Source of the DNA: an uncultured Chryseobacterium sp.
GTDB lineage: Bacteria > Bacteroidota > Bacteroidia > Flavobacteriales > Weeksellaceae
Direction of reading: 5' to 3'
Assembly: GCA_913778085.1 (NCBI GenBank)
Contig: CAJYXJ010000076.1
Span: 1-46,147, forward strand
Length of the DNA stretch: 46,147 nt
Below the pieces are notes generated by a model. The model was not told the origin of the DNA. It saw only the letters and a program-made list of their open reading frames with translations, and made no database searches. Below are positions 25,369-33,369 of the stretch, one piece after another; position 1 is the first letter of the stretch; the number at the start of each line of letters is the position of its first letter. A program made the position numbers and the translations under genes.

Positions 25369-26769
25369 TCATTTGTTGTGTGGTTTCAGCATGTTTTTAG
25401 GATCAAGGATTTCATCCAGTTTTTCCTGGGAAAGAATTCCTTTTTCCAGCACCAGGTTATACACGCTCTTCCCTGTTTCAAGTGCTTCTTTTGCAATCGC
25501 GGTAGAATGTTTATACCCAATATACGGATTCAGGGCTGTTACAATCCCGATGCTATGTTTCACCATATTCAGGCAGATCTCCTTGTTTGCCGTTATGCCG
25601 ACGATGCACTTTTCACGCAGCGTATCCAGAGCATTTCCTAAAAAGTGGATATTTTCCATAATGGCATGGGAAAGCACCGGTTCCATCACATTAAGCTGCA
25701 ATTGCCCGGCCTCTGCCGCAAAGGTTACCGTAAGATCGTTTCCGAAAACCTTAAAGCAAACCTGGTTTACCACTTCCGGAATCACCGGATTTACCTTTCC
25801 CGGCATAATGGATGATCCCGGTTGCATCGGCGGAAGATTGATTTCCGAAAGCCCTGCTCTCGGACCTGACGCCAATAATCGCAAATCGTTACAGATTTTT
25901 GACAATTTTACCGCAAGGCGCTTCATCGCCGAAGAATAAATTACGTATGATCCTGTATCCGGCGTCGCTTCTACCAGATCCGGTGCAGAAACCACCGGAA
26001 ACCCTGTAAGTTCAGCTAAATTTTTCGCACAAAGCATGGCATATCCCACCGGCGCATTAATTCCCGTTCCGATCGCTGTGGCTCCCATATTGACTTCTAC
26101 AAAAAGACCGGCGTTGTTATTTAATTTGGAAATATCTTCCTCCAGGGTTGCAGCAAATGCCTCAAACTCCTGGCCTAAGGTCATCGGAACAGCGTCCTGA
26201 AGCTGCGTTCTTCCCATTTTAATAACATCCTGGAATTCCAGGCCTTTTGCTCTGAAAACATCTACGATCTTTTCCAGTTTTTCAACCAGTATCTGATTCA
26301 TCTGCAGCAATCCCATTTTGATCGCTGTAGGATAGGCGTCATTAGTCGACTGGGAAAGATTGACATGATCATTCGGCGAACAGAATTCATACTCGCCTTT
26401 GTGTTTGCCCAGTTTTTCCAGGACTCTGTTGGCGATAACCTCGTTGGCATTCATATTTATGGAAGTCCCTGCGCCTCCCTGGATCATATCCACCGGAAAC
26501 TGATCATGCAGGTCGCCCTTTATTAATTCATCGCAGACCTCTGCAATGGCAAAGTAAAGTTTTTCATCCAGCATCCCCAATTCGTAGTTGGTTTTTGCTG
26601 CGGCCTTCTTTACGAAAGCGAGCCCCCTGATGAATTCCGGGTAGGATGATAAAAGCTGCCCTGAAATTTTAAAATTATCGATCGCCCTTTGGGTCTGTAC
26701 TCCATAATAAGCATTTGCCGGGACACTCAGTTCTCCCAACAAATCGCTCTCTTTTCTAAAATCTTCCAT
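25369..26769 (-). CDS. aspA: Aspartate ammonia-lyase
   Basis: 466 residues. It belongs to the fumarase/aspartase superfamily: DMIQGGAGTSINMNANEV, STNDAYPTA, TALGQEFEAF-like region and the signature GSSIMPGKVNPVIPEV, whose first Ser is the catalytic base. GGAGTS and the absence of fumarase-type GSGTQTN point to aspartase, which converts aspartate to fumarate and ammonia. It is monocistronic, with a repeat-rich spacer upstream. Confidence 0.92.
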   Translation of the reverse strand: MEDFRKESDLLGELSVPANAYYGVQTQRAIDNFKISGQLLSSYPEFIRGLAFVKKAAAKTNYELGMLDEKLYFAIAEVCDELIKGDLHDQFPVDMIQGGAGTSINMNANEVIANRVLEKLGKHKGEYEFCSPNDHVNLSQSTNDAYPTAIKMGLLQMNQILVEKLEKIVDVFRAKGLEFQDVIKMGRTQLQDAVPMTLGQEFEAFAATLEEDISKLNNNAGLFVEVNMGATAIGTGINAPVGYAMLCAKNLAELTGFPVVSAPDLVEATPDTGSYVIYSSAMKRLAVKLSKICNDLRLLASGPRAGLSEINLPPMQPGSSIMPGKVNPVIPEVVNQVCFKVFGNDLTVTFAAEAGQLQLNVMEPVLSHAIMENIHFLGNALDTLREKCIVGITANKEICLNMVKHSIGIVTALNPYIGYKHSTAIAKEALETGKSVYNLVLEKGILSQEKLDEILDPKNMLKPHNK

Positions 26770-26781
26770 AATTTATAAATT

Positions 26782-26868
26782 AATGTAACAATATAAAAAT
26801 CTAGCAGTTTAACAATAAAAAAGAAATTAAGAGGTTGTTACGCTGTTATATCGATCCATTGTTACATT
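26782..26868. repeat. Intergenic inverted repeat, AATGTAACAAT family
   Basis: AATGTAACAAT (26782-26792) and its perfect inverse ATTGTTACATT (26858-26868) bracket an AT-rich stretch. Similar arrangements occur at 40661-40735 and 42400-42474, each in a gap between minus-strand genes. Confidence 0.6.
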
Positions 26869-26884
26869 TTTAAATTGTTATTTT

Positions 26885-27913
26885 TTATTTTACCGGATAT
26901 TTCTGATTTAATGCCTGGAGAATGGAATATGTTTCCGCATCCATAATTCCATCGTAATTCTGCGGACGGAAATGGTATTGGAATGCTTCAATCGTTTTTT
27001 TGGTTGCATCGTCCCATTTCGCGCTCAGATCCAATGCGTAGCCGAATTTCTGTAATTGCGTCTGGACATTCATAATAAAAGCGGCATCATTATAAGTCGT
27101 CTGAAAATTCGTAGAAGTGGCCAGGTCATAATATCCCTGTTTAATGGCATCATCGTACCACATCCCGATCTGGTATTCATCATACAGTCTTTTCCATGGA
27201 AATAACGGTCCGGGATCCTGTTTTCTGGTCGGGGCAATATCCGAATGCGCCAGAATATTCGTTGCCGGAATATTATATCTTGTGATAATATCTTTTACCA
27301 AAGCCGCCACTTTCTTTACCTGCGCCTCGTCAAACGGCATGAAAATCCTTTTTCCGGAAGCATCGGTCGTAAAACCAGCATTTACAATTTCAATTCCGAT
27401 CGAGTTATCGTTCAGATTACGGTCGTTTCTCCAGGCACTTACTCCTGCATGATAGGCCCGTTTGTTTTCATCGACCAACTGATAGATTTCGTTATCGCCG
27501 GTATTGTTCACCAGATAATGCGCACTTACCGACTGCTGGGAAAGTACCGTAACGGATTTGTCATCCGGCAAAGCAGTGTAATGCAGGATCAGGTACCGCT
27601 GTCTGAAATTCTGCGCAATGGCCGGGAAATAGGTCTTTACCACTTTGTATCCTGCAGGTTTTGCAGAGACAATGGAGCCATAGCTTGCGGTGTTGTCATT
27701 TTTGGTAATATCAGCAATATTGGTAGTGAAAAATTCCACACCATGATCGGTGGTAATTTTCGGTTTCGGCTTATCATTGGGAGATGCTTTTCCTGCTGTT
27801 TTCGGCTGTACCACGGGTGTTCTCGGGATATACTGTTTATTTTTCGCATTCTGGCGGGAAGTACATGAAAAAACAAGGGTACTTAATCCGATGATATATA
27901 ATGTATTACGCAT
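26885..27913 (-). CDS. N-acetylmuramoyl-L-alanine amidase lipoprotein (AmiD-like)
   Basis: 342 residues. The signal peptide ends in a lipobox (LSTLVFSC), so it is anchored in an envelope membrane. The Amidase_2 domain (about 95-260) shows zinc-ligand His in ILHYTALPD and ILAHSDIAPTRKQDPGP, plus YHAGVSAW and IGIEIVNAG. A C-terminal peptidoglycan-binding domain (about 275-338: QLQKFGYALDLS, FQYHFRP) follows. It cleaves the bond between muramic acid and L-Ala in peptidoglycan turnover. A Pro/Lys-rich linker joins anchor and catalytic domain. Confidence 0.92.
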   Translation of the reverse strand: MRNTLYIIGLSTLVFSCTSRQNAKNKQYIPRTPVVQPKTAGKASPNDKPKPKITTDHGVEFFTTNIADITKNDNTASYGSIVSAKPAGYKVVKTYFPAIAQNFRQRYLILHYTALPDDKSVTVLSQQSVSAHYLVNNTGDNEIYQLVDENKRAYHAGVSAWRNDRNLNDNSIGIEIVNAGFTTDASGKRIFMPFDEAQVKKVAALVKDIITRYNIPATNILAHSDIAPTRKQDPGPLFPWKRLYDEYQIGMWYDDAIKQGYYDLATSTNFQTTYNDAAFIMNVQTQLQKFGYALDLSAKWDDATKKTIEAFQYHFRPQNYDGIMDAETYSILQALNQKYPVK

Positions 27914-27972
27914 GAGTTTATTTTTTTTACAGTTTATTACCTCAAAAATACGGAAATTTTTCTTGAAAAATA

Positions 27973-28004
27973 TTTGGTAAATAAAGAAATCTGTTCTATA
28001 TTTG
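27973..28004 (+). promoter_or_regulatory. Promoter of the tRNA cluster
   Basis: TTTG (27973-27976) and TATATTTG (27997-28004) are separated by 20 bases, a close fit to the flavobacterial -33/-7 pair. Confidence 0.7.
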
Positions 28005-28050
28005 CACTCGCAATAACGGAGTAACGATCATTAAAAAACGAAGATAAACA

Positions 28051-28135
28051 GGAGGGTTGCCGGAGTGGTTAACGGAGCAGTTTGCTAAACTGTCGACGCG
28101 AAAGTGTCGCAAGGGTTCGAATCCCTTACCCTCCG
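28051..28135 (+). tRNA. tRNA-Ser (GCT)
   Basis: Acceptor stem GGAGGGT/ACCCTCC, anticodon GCT within TTTGCTAAA, an extended variable arm (about 28092-28109) typical of tRNA-Ser, and a T-loop GGTTCGAATCC. Discriminator G. CCA is not encoded. Confidence 0.96.
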
Positions 28136-28154
28136 CTTTCTTATATATCTTTTT

Positions 28155-28229
28155 CGGGGCGTAGCGTAGTCCGGTCATCGCGCCTGGTTTGGGACCAGGA
28201 GGTCGCAGGTTCGAATCCTGCCGCCCCGA
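28155..28229 (+). tRNA. tRNA-Pro (TGG)
   Basis: Acceptor stem CGGGGCG/CGCCCCG, anticodon stem CCTGG/CCAGG with loop TTTGGGA, anticodon TGG, T-loop GGTTCGAATCC, discriminator A. CCA is not encoded. Confidence 0.96.
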
Positions 28230-28277
28230 CTTTTAAACGCGCTTAATTACTTACTAAGCGGGAATCAACTTTACAAT

Positions 28278-28351
28278 GGGTGCGTAGCTCAGCTGGATAG
28301 AGCATCTGCCTTCTAAGCAGACGGTCAAAGGTTCGAATCCTTTCGCGCTCA
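28278..28351 (+). tRNA. tRNA-Arg (TCT)
   Basis: Acceptor stem GGGTGCG/CGCGCTC with two wobble pairs, D-arm AGCTCAGCTGGATAGAGC, anticodon TCT in CTTCTAA, T-loop GGTTCGAATCC, discriminator A. It is the last of the three tRNAs. Confidence 0.96.
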
Positions 28352-28354
28352 CAA

Positions 28355-28390
28355 AACCTTGCAACTTCTGTTGTGAGGTTTTTTGTTTTT
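28355..28390 (+). terminator. Terminator of the tRNA cluster
   Basis: AACCTTGCAAC pairs with GTTGTGAGGTT (one mismatch) around TTCT and is followed by a long T-rich run. Confidence 0.85.
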
Positions 28391-28593
28391 TAGGCTGTTC
28401 TCATATATTATGGCCTATGGATGAGTTACAAAACCTGGATCAGCCTCAAAAAATGAGGTCTAAGCAGAAGTAAATTCCAAAGTTAATAGAGATTGTTTCT
28501 GTTAGATCCAGAAATTCATTTATTTTCAAAATTAACAATTCCGTAATTTTTTATTGATAAATTTATAGTAATCTTACCTACTTAAATATTCAC

Positions 28594-30132
28594 ATGAAAA
28601 ATTCACTATTTATTATCATCATGGCCTCCGGGCTGGTTCATGCACAGGCTCCCTCAGGATATTACAGTTCGGCCAACGGATTATCAGGAGCTTCCCTGAA
28701 AACGGCTTTGAGCAATATTATTACCAATGGCCATCAGGACAAAGGCTATAACGGGCTCTGGACCGGCTATAAGACCACCGATATCGATAAAAATTACGAG
28801 AACGACGGTTCGATTCTGGATATTTATTCTGAAAAACCCTCGGGGACCGATCCATATAAGTTTACCCCCGTCACCAACCAATGTGGAACCTATTCTACTG
28901 AAGGAAACTGCTATAACCGGGAGCACTTGGTTCCGCAAAGTCTGTTTAATGAAGCTTCGCCGATGGTTTCCGATATTCATTTTATCCGCGCAACGGACGG
29001 AAAAGTAAATGGTATGCGTTCCAACTATCCCTTTGGTAAAGTAGGCACTGCCAGTTTCACTTCCAAAAACGGCTCTAAGCTGGGAACTTCCGCATCTTCA
29101 GGATATTCCGGAACGGTATTCGAGCCGATTGATGAATTTAAAGGAGACGTGGCCCGGATGATCTTCTATTTTGTAACACGATACCAGAGTAAACTTTCTA
29201 CATTCTCTTCAGGAAATATGCTGGGAAGTTCTGCCTTCCCTGGATTACAGACCTGGGAACTGAATGTATTGTTGGCGTGGCACAATCAGGATCCCGTTTC
29301 TCAGGCGGAAATCAACCGCAACAATGCATCCTATTCTTTCCAGGGCAACAGAAATCCGTTTATTGACAACCCGAACTATGTAAACCAGATCTGGGGCTCC
29401 GGCTCTACTTCCGGGACCGGGACCACGACCCCACCAAGCTCAACAGGCTGTGCCAGCGAAACTTTTGAAACGATTCCGACGGCAAGTTCTGCTTCCTACC
29501 TTACCAGAACATGGACGAACAATGGCATTTCATGGACCGCTACGGACGCCAGGACCGACCAGACCCTATCTTCAAAAGCCATTACCATCAGAGACGGTGC
29601 TTTAACTTCCGGCAGCTCCGCAAACGGAATAGGATCTCTGACCGTAACCACACAACTGAAGTTTACCGGATCGAACGGAACATTTACTGTAAAAGTAAAC
29701 GGCAATACCGTCGGGGCTGTTCCTTATAATTCCAATACTACAACCACTACCCTCAATAACATTAACATATCAGGAAATGTAGCCATTACCCTGGAAAATA
29801 ATTCAACCAGCGACCGGGTGGCTATTGATAACCTGAGCTGGACGTGCTATTCGGGAACCTCAAAACAGATGCAAAACACGTACTCGACAACTGATATGGA
29901 TGAAAAATCATTGCAGATTTCCAACAATCCGGTTTCAGGCAATGAGATTTTTGTAAAAGGTGATACACAATCGGTTCAGAAAGCGGAAATCTATAATCTT
30001 CGCGGTAAAGTACTACAGACAATCAACAAGCCTTTTAAAAGCAGCAGAAATTCAATCAAAATTAAAAACCTGGAGCAGGGAGTTTATCTTCTGAAACTGG
30101 ATGAGGTGATACTGAAGTTTATTGTGAAGTAG
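28594..30132 (+). CDS. Secreted endonuclease I with type IX secretion tail
   Basis: 512 residues. A signal peptide (SLFIIIMASGLVHAQ) is followed by an Endonuclease_1 domain (about 20-265) with the catalytic CYNREHLVPQSLF and DIHFIRATDGKVNGMRSN segments of beta-beta-alpha metal nucleases. A Gly/Ser/Thr/Pro linker and a beta-sandwich-like region (about 285-425) follow. The last 75 or so residues (SNNPVSGNEIFVKG, AEIYNLRGKVLQ, LEQGVYLLKL) are a type A T9SS C-terminal sorting domain. The enzyme would degrade nucleic acids outside the cell. It is monocistronic with a terminator at 30222. Confidence 0.93.
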   Translation: MKNSLFIIIMASGLVHAQAPSGYYSSANGLSGASLKTALSNIITNGHQDKGYNGLWTGYKTTDIDKNYENDGSILDIYSEKPSGTDPYKFTPVTNQCGTYSTEGNCYNREHLVPQSLFNEASPMVSDIHFIRATDGKVNGMRSNYPFGKVGTASFTSKNGSKLGTSASSGYSGTVFEPIDEFKGDVARMIFYFVTRYQSKLSTFSSGNMLGSSAFPGLQTWELNVLLAWHNQDPVSQAEINRNNASYSFQGNRNPFIDNPNYVNQIWGSGSTSGTGTTTPPSSTGCASETFETIPTASSASYLTRTWTNNGISWTATDARTDQTLSSKAITIRDGALTSGSSANGIGSLTVTTQLKFTGSNGTFTVKVNGNTVGAVPYNSNTTTTTLNNINISGNVAITLENNSTSDRVAIDNLSWTCYSGTSKQMQNTYSTTDMDEKSLQISNNPVSGNEIFVKGDTQSVQKAEIYNLRGKVLQTINKPFKSSRNSIKIKNLEQGVYLLKLDEVILKFIVK

Positions 30133-30221
30133 AAGGATGAGTAATGAGTAATGAAAGTTAGACTTTTTATAATTATAATATTAAATTGTTTTTTTCTTGA
30201 AAATTCAGAAGATGCATAAAA

Positions 30222-30245
30222 AAAGACCGCTTTTCAGCGGTCTTT
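30222..30245. terminator. Bidirectional terminator
   Basis: AAAGACCGC and GCGGTCTTT, 9-bp stem with a TTTTCA loop, an A run before and T run after. It serves the converging endonuclease and CCC-motif genes. Confidence 0.9.
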
Positions 30246-30250
30246 GGTTT

Positions 30251-30577
30251 TTATCTTGTTCTTCCCATGGTTGTAATCTCGTTGATCTGCTGCATATAAC
30301 CATCCCAGCCCACTGTAGCCAGCATGAAAACGAAATACAGCACCTGAAGTCCGCCCAATACAAGACCAATAATACATAAAATACGTCCCGTATTCAAATT
30401 ACCGTAATCCGAATAGACTCCCGGGTTTTTATCGTACAGCATTTTATCATTTTTATATTTGCTCAGACCGATCAATCCGCAGATAATTCCGACCAGGCCA
30501 GTACAGCAGCAGGTTCCTACTACTGAAATAATTCCTAAAATAAGCACCGTTTGTGCATTGGGCAGTTTTTGTTCCAT
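30251..30577 (-). CDS. CCC-motif small membrane protein
   Basis: 108 residues. Two hydrophobic segments: about 11-37 with GTCCCTGLVGIICGLIGLSKY, and about 66-90 (GRILCIIGLVLGGLQVLYFVF). The triple Cys between the first helix and the glycine-rich turn is typical of a family of short flavobacterial proteins named after this motif, related in style to DUF4190. Function unknown. It is followed 25 bases later by another small membrane gene (30603-30893) upstream in transcription, so the two are probably an operon. Confidence 0.75.
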   Translation of the reverse strand: MEQKLPNAQTVLILGIISVVGTCCCTGLVGIICGLIGLSKYKNDKMLYDKNPGVYSDYGNLNTGRILCIIGLVLGGLQVLYFVFMLATVGWDGYMQQINEITTMGRTR

Positions 30578-30602
30578 AGTTTAATTTTTTATGTGTTGTT
30601 TG

Positions 30603-30893
30603 TTAATGGTTTATAAAATGATGTTTGTAAAAATAAGAAACGACCATAATCACTGCGTTAAGCGCCGCTAAAACAACCAGGGCATTTCCATAATTCCGTT
30701 TTTTATCTACAAAATTTAGAATAACAGTCGTAAAGAAAAGCAGTAAAGTATATACAGCCGGGAACATATGAAATGCTTCCGCAAACCTTCCTTCAAAAAC
30801 CATAACCATAGCCCTCTGTGCACCGCAGCCGAAGCATTCTACGCCGAAAAACTTTTTGATCGGGCACGGCAGCATGAAGTCTTCTATTTTCAT
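30603..30893 (-). CDS. DUF2752 membrane protein
   Basis: 96 residues from the ATG at 30893. The open frame runs to 30950, but the added residues overlap the neighbouring oxidoreductase stop and do not fit the family. The key motif is LPCPIKKFFGVECFGCGAQRA (about 7-27), with the conserved Cys and Gly residues of DUF2752, then two membrane helices. Function unknown; it often sits beside CCC-motif or DUF4190-like genes, as it does here. Confidence 0.82.
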   Translation of the reverse strand: MKIEDFMLPCPIKKFFGVECFGCGAQRAMVMVFEGRFAEAFHMFPAVYTLLLFFTTVILNFVDKKRNYGNALVVLAALNAVIMVVSYFYKHHFINH

Positions 30894-30924
30894 TGAAATG
30901 GTTTTGTTTCCCAAATATATAAAA

Positions 30925-31977
30925 TTAACCAGAAATCTTAGCTCTGTCATACTGATGCGGGAAAAAACATTCTTTTTTCATTTCGAAAGACCCGTGAACC
31001 GCTTTGTATGGATCTCTTAAAATTTCCCGGGCAATAAAAATCAGGTCTGCCTCTCCTTTCTGAAGGATCTCTTCCGCCTGTTCCGCAGTGGTGATCAGTC
31101 CGACCGCTCCGGTTTCAGCCTCGCCCTCGTTCCGTACTTTTGAGGCAAACGGAACCTGGTAGCCTGCACGTACTTCAATTTTAGCACCGTGGATATTTCC
31201 GCCGCTTGAAACGTCTACCAGATCCACTTTATGCTGTTTCAGGATTTTAGATAGTTCGACGCTGTCATCTACATTCCAGCCATTTTCCGCATATTCGGTT
31301 CCGGAAATCCTTACAAACAGGGCGATGTTTTCATCCAGCTCTTCGTTTACCGCATCCACTACTTCCAGCAGGAATTTAATCCTGTTCTCAAAGCTTCCGC
31401 CATATTCATCCGTCCGGATATTGGACAGCGGGGATAAAAACTGGTGCAGCAGATAGCCATGCGCCGCATGAATTTCAATGACATCGAAACCTGCCGCTGC
31501 CGCCCTTCTTGCCGCCAGCTTAAAATTCTGTACCTGCTCTTTTATTTCTTCTACCGTCAAAGCATGTGGAATCCTTTCTTTCGGATGGTACGGAATGGAG
31601 CTCGGCGCTATAGTTTCCCAACCTTCTTCTACCGGGATCTGTACATTGTTCCAGGTAGATCCTTTTCTCCCGGAATGGGCCAGCTGGATGCCTATTTTGC
31701 TGTCTGAGTGGTTATGCACAAATTCTACGATTTTCTGAAGCTTCTCCGCCTGTTCATCGGTCCAGATGCCCATGCAGTGGTTGGTAATTCTTCCGCGGGG
31801 TTCCACACCGGTGGCTTCTACAATAATTAAACCCGTTCCCCCCTGGGCACGGCTGCCGTAATGCACAAAATGGAAATCATTGGCCAAGCCGTTCTCACAG
31901 GAATACATACACATGGGCGACATTACCCAACGGTTTTTCAACTCAACATTTCTGAATTTAATTGGAGTATATAACAT
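30925..31977 (-). CDS. namA: NADH:flavin oxidoreductase, Old Yellow Enzyme (YqjM/NamA type)
   Basis: 350 residues, the length of the YqjM class. FMN barrel: SPMCMYSCENG with the class-specific Cys and Tyr near residues 22-27, IIVEATGVEPRGR, QLAHSGRKGS (substrate-binding His), EIHAAHGYLLHQFLSPLSN and DLIFIAREILRDPY. It reduces activated double bonds with NAD(P)H. It overlaps no other gene and precedes the DUF2752 and CCC-motif genes on the same strand. Confidence 0.9.
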   Translation of the reverse strand: MLYTPIKFRNVELKNRWVMSPMCMYSCENGLANDFHFVHYGSRAQGGTGLIIVEATGVEPRGRITNHCMGIWTDEQAEKLQKIVEFVHNHSDSKIGIQLAHSGRKGSTWNNVQIPVEEGWETIAPSSIPYHPKERIPHALTVEEIKEQVQNFKLAARRAAAAGFDVIEIHAAHGYLLHQFLSPLSNIRTDEYGGSFENRIKFLLEVVDAVNEELDENIALFVRISGTEYAENGWNVDDSVELSKILKQHKVDLVDVSSGGNIHGAKIEVRAGYQVPFASKVRNEGEAETGAVGLITTAEQAEEILQKGEADLIFIAREILRDPYKAVHGSFEMKKECFFPHQYDRAKISG

Positions 31978-32080
31978 TTTAATTTGGTTTTAAAAAATTG
32001 AAAGTTGCAAAGAACAGGCCTATGTTGCCCACCTCATGGAAAAGAAGTAATTTTATTCCCCTTTTTTTAATCCACAATAT

Positions 32081-32563
32081 ATGAAAAAAGAAACTCAGAT
32101 CAGCTACGAGTATTTTAAGAACAGCAGTGAGCTGAACGATGTTGAGAAAAAATTATTCGAAAAAGCGAAAGAGGCGCGCGTGAATGCGTATGCACCCTAC
32201 TCTAATTTCCTGGTGGGCTGTTCCGTCCTGCTGGAAAACGGGGAAATCTATTCGGGAAACAATCAGGAGAATGCCGCTTATCCGTCCGGGCTTTGTGCAG
32301 AAAGAACGGCTTTGTTCTGGATCGCCGCCAATTTTCCGGATGTAAAGATTAAAAAGATCTTTGTGGTGGGCGGCCCGAAAGAATTCCATGAGAAAAACCC
32401 ACCGATCCCACCCTGCGGAGCGTGCCGCCAGAGCCTGATGGAATATGAAACCAAGCAGCAGGAGAATATCGATCTTTACTTTTCAAGCATGAATGAGGAA
32501 GTGGTAAAAGTGCATGCGATCAAGGATCTGTTACCGTTTTATTTTGATGCTACTTTTTTGTAG
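32081..32563 (+). CDS. cdd: Cytidine deaminase
   Basis: 160 residues. It deaminates cytidine and deoxycytidine in pyrimidine salvage. Zinc site: SGLCAERTALF (Cys, catalytic Glu, around 70-78) and PPCGACRQSLME (two Cys near 110). ARVNAYAPYSNFLVGCSVL is the usual N-terminal substrate-binding part. Size and motifs fit the homotetrameric class. A repeat-rich stretch without genes follows. Confidence 0.95.
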   Translation: MKKETQISYEYFKNSSELNDVEKKLFEKAKEARVNAYAPYSNFLVGCSVLLENGEIYSGNNQENAAYPSGLCAERTALFWIAANFPDVKIKKIFVVGGPKEFHEKNPPIPPCGACRQSLMEYETKQQENIDLYFSSMNEEVVKVHAIKDLLPFYFDATFL

Positions 32564-32600
32564 CTTTTTATTTCGTTGATTCTTCTACCTACTTTTGGAC

Positions 32601-32652
32601 CACCCCGTCTAAATTTTCTCTGAAAATTTATCCACCCCTCCAGCCGGAGGGG
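32601..32652. repeat. Double-hairpin intergenic element
   Basis: CACCCCGTC is followed by the perfect 9-bp inverted repeat TAAATTTTC/GAAAATTTA (32610-32618 and 32622-32630), then by CCCCTCC/GGAGGGG (32635-32641 and 32646-32652). No T run follows, so a simple terminator for cdd is unlikely. From memory, similar sequences recur between genes in Chryseobacterium genomes; this is unverified. Confidence 0.6.
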
Positions 32653-33139
32653 AATAGACAACGCATATTTTTTAGGGTTTATTTTTTATGAATAAAAAGT
32701 AAATTGTTGTGAGGATAGCTGAGGATCGTGAATTCATCCTGTCGAGTATTTTGTCTAAATTTTTCTTTAACACCTATCTACTCCTGTGATGGAAAAATGA
32801 ATTTCGCCTGGTTTTTCTGATCTTCATGATTCTCTTTTTTTGTAATTAAACGCGTATGGTTCTGAGGGTGGCAAAGGCTCTCGAAGCCACCCTATTCCGG
32901 CTTTTTAGCCCCGATAGAAGCGGCATCCTTTTGGGTTGCGGGTGGAGCAAAGCGGAGGCCGTGACCCAAAAGATACAGCGGATAGCGGGAATAAGCTCCT
33001 GACATTTTAGAAGGTTGTAAGTATGAGGGTTTGATTAAGAGTCTGGTACGATGCAGAGGGTGCTTTGGCCAGTACATATGCGGATCTGCACCTTAATTGT
33101 ACTGCTGATACCACAGTTCAGGGTAATTCCGCTTCGGGA
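32653..33139. other. Gene-free stretch with hairpin-rich element
   Basis: I see no convincing gene. 32866-32892 forms a GGGTGGC/GCCACCC hairpin, and 32928-32972 has a 14-bp stem with two wobble pairs (CTTTTGGGTTGCGG and CCGTGACCCAAAAG). The stretch 32908-33000 looks like an element of its own. The rest is AT-rich or unremarkable. Confidence 0.5.
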
Positions 33140-33170
33140 TTTGCTTTTCCGGCGAATAAGTTTATCTTTG
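33140..33170 (+). promoter_or_regulatory. Promoter of the B12 uptake operon
   Basis: TTTG (33140-33143), a 19-base spacer and TATCTTTG (33163-33170) match the flavobacterial promoter closely. Transcription would start just before the riboswitch. Confidence 0.7.
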
Positions 33171-33176
33171 CAAAAA

Positions 33177-33362
33177 TTTTGGTTTCCAATCATTTGGAAT
33201 GAAAAGGGAATCGGGCGAAAATCCCGAACTGTCCCCGCAACTGTAGATCGCGCAAAAGATTTCTACGACAAACCACTGTGCAAACGGGAAGGTGTAGAAA
33301 GCGAAAGTCAGGAGACCTGCCAGAATCTAATTTTTAAATAATTGCTTTCGGAGGAAAGGCAA
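33177..33362 (+). promoter_or_regulatory. Cobalamin riboswitch and expression platform
   Basis: The conserved core is easy to read: GAAAAGGGAATC (from 33200), the CGGG/CCCG hairpin with loop CGAAAAT, ACTGTCCCCGCAACTGTA (about 33229-33246) and the B12 box AGTCAGGAGACCTGCC (33306-33321). Downstream, 33342-33362 forms a short stem (TTGC and TTTC against GAAA and GCAA, one bulged G) ending 8 bases before the start codon. TTTCG (33346-33350) can pair with CGAAA in the earlier loop (33216-33220), as in the known L5-L13 kissing contact. Ligand binding is expected to hide the start region and lower B12-receptor synthesis. Confidence 0.93.
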
Positions 33363-33369
33363 AAAAAGA

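Noticed and set aside
25373-25939. 188-codon plus-strand open frame
   Set aside because: Shadow of aspA on the other strand.
27245-27868. 207-codon plus-strand open frame
   Set aside because: Antisense to the amidase gene, whose zinc ligands and lipobox are intact; composition is not protein-like.
32908-33000. Possible 4.5S signal-recognition RNA or other known small RNA
   Set aside because: The GAAGCGGC and GGAGCAAAGCGGA parts recall SRP RNA at first sight, but the required symmetric and asymmetric loop motifs are not in place.
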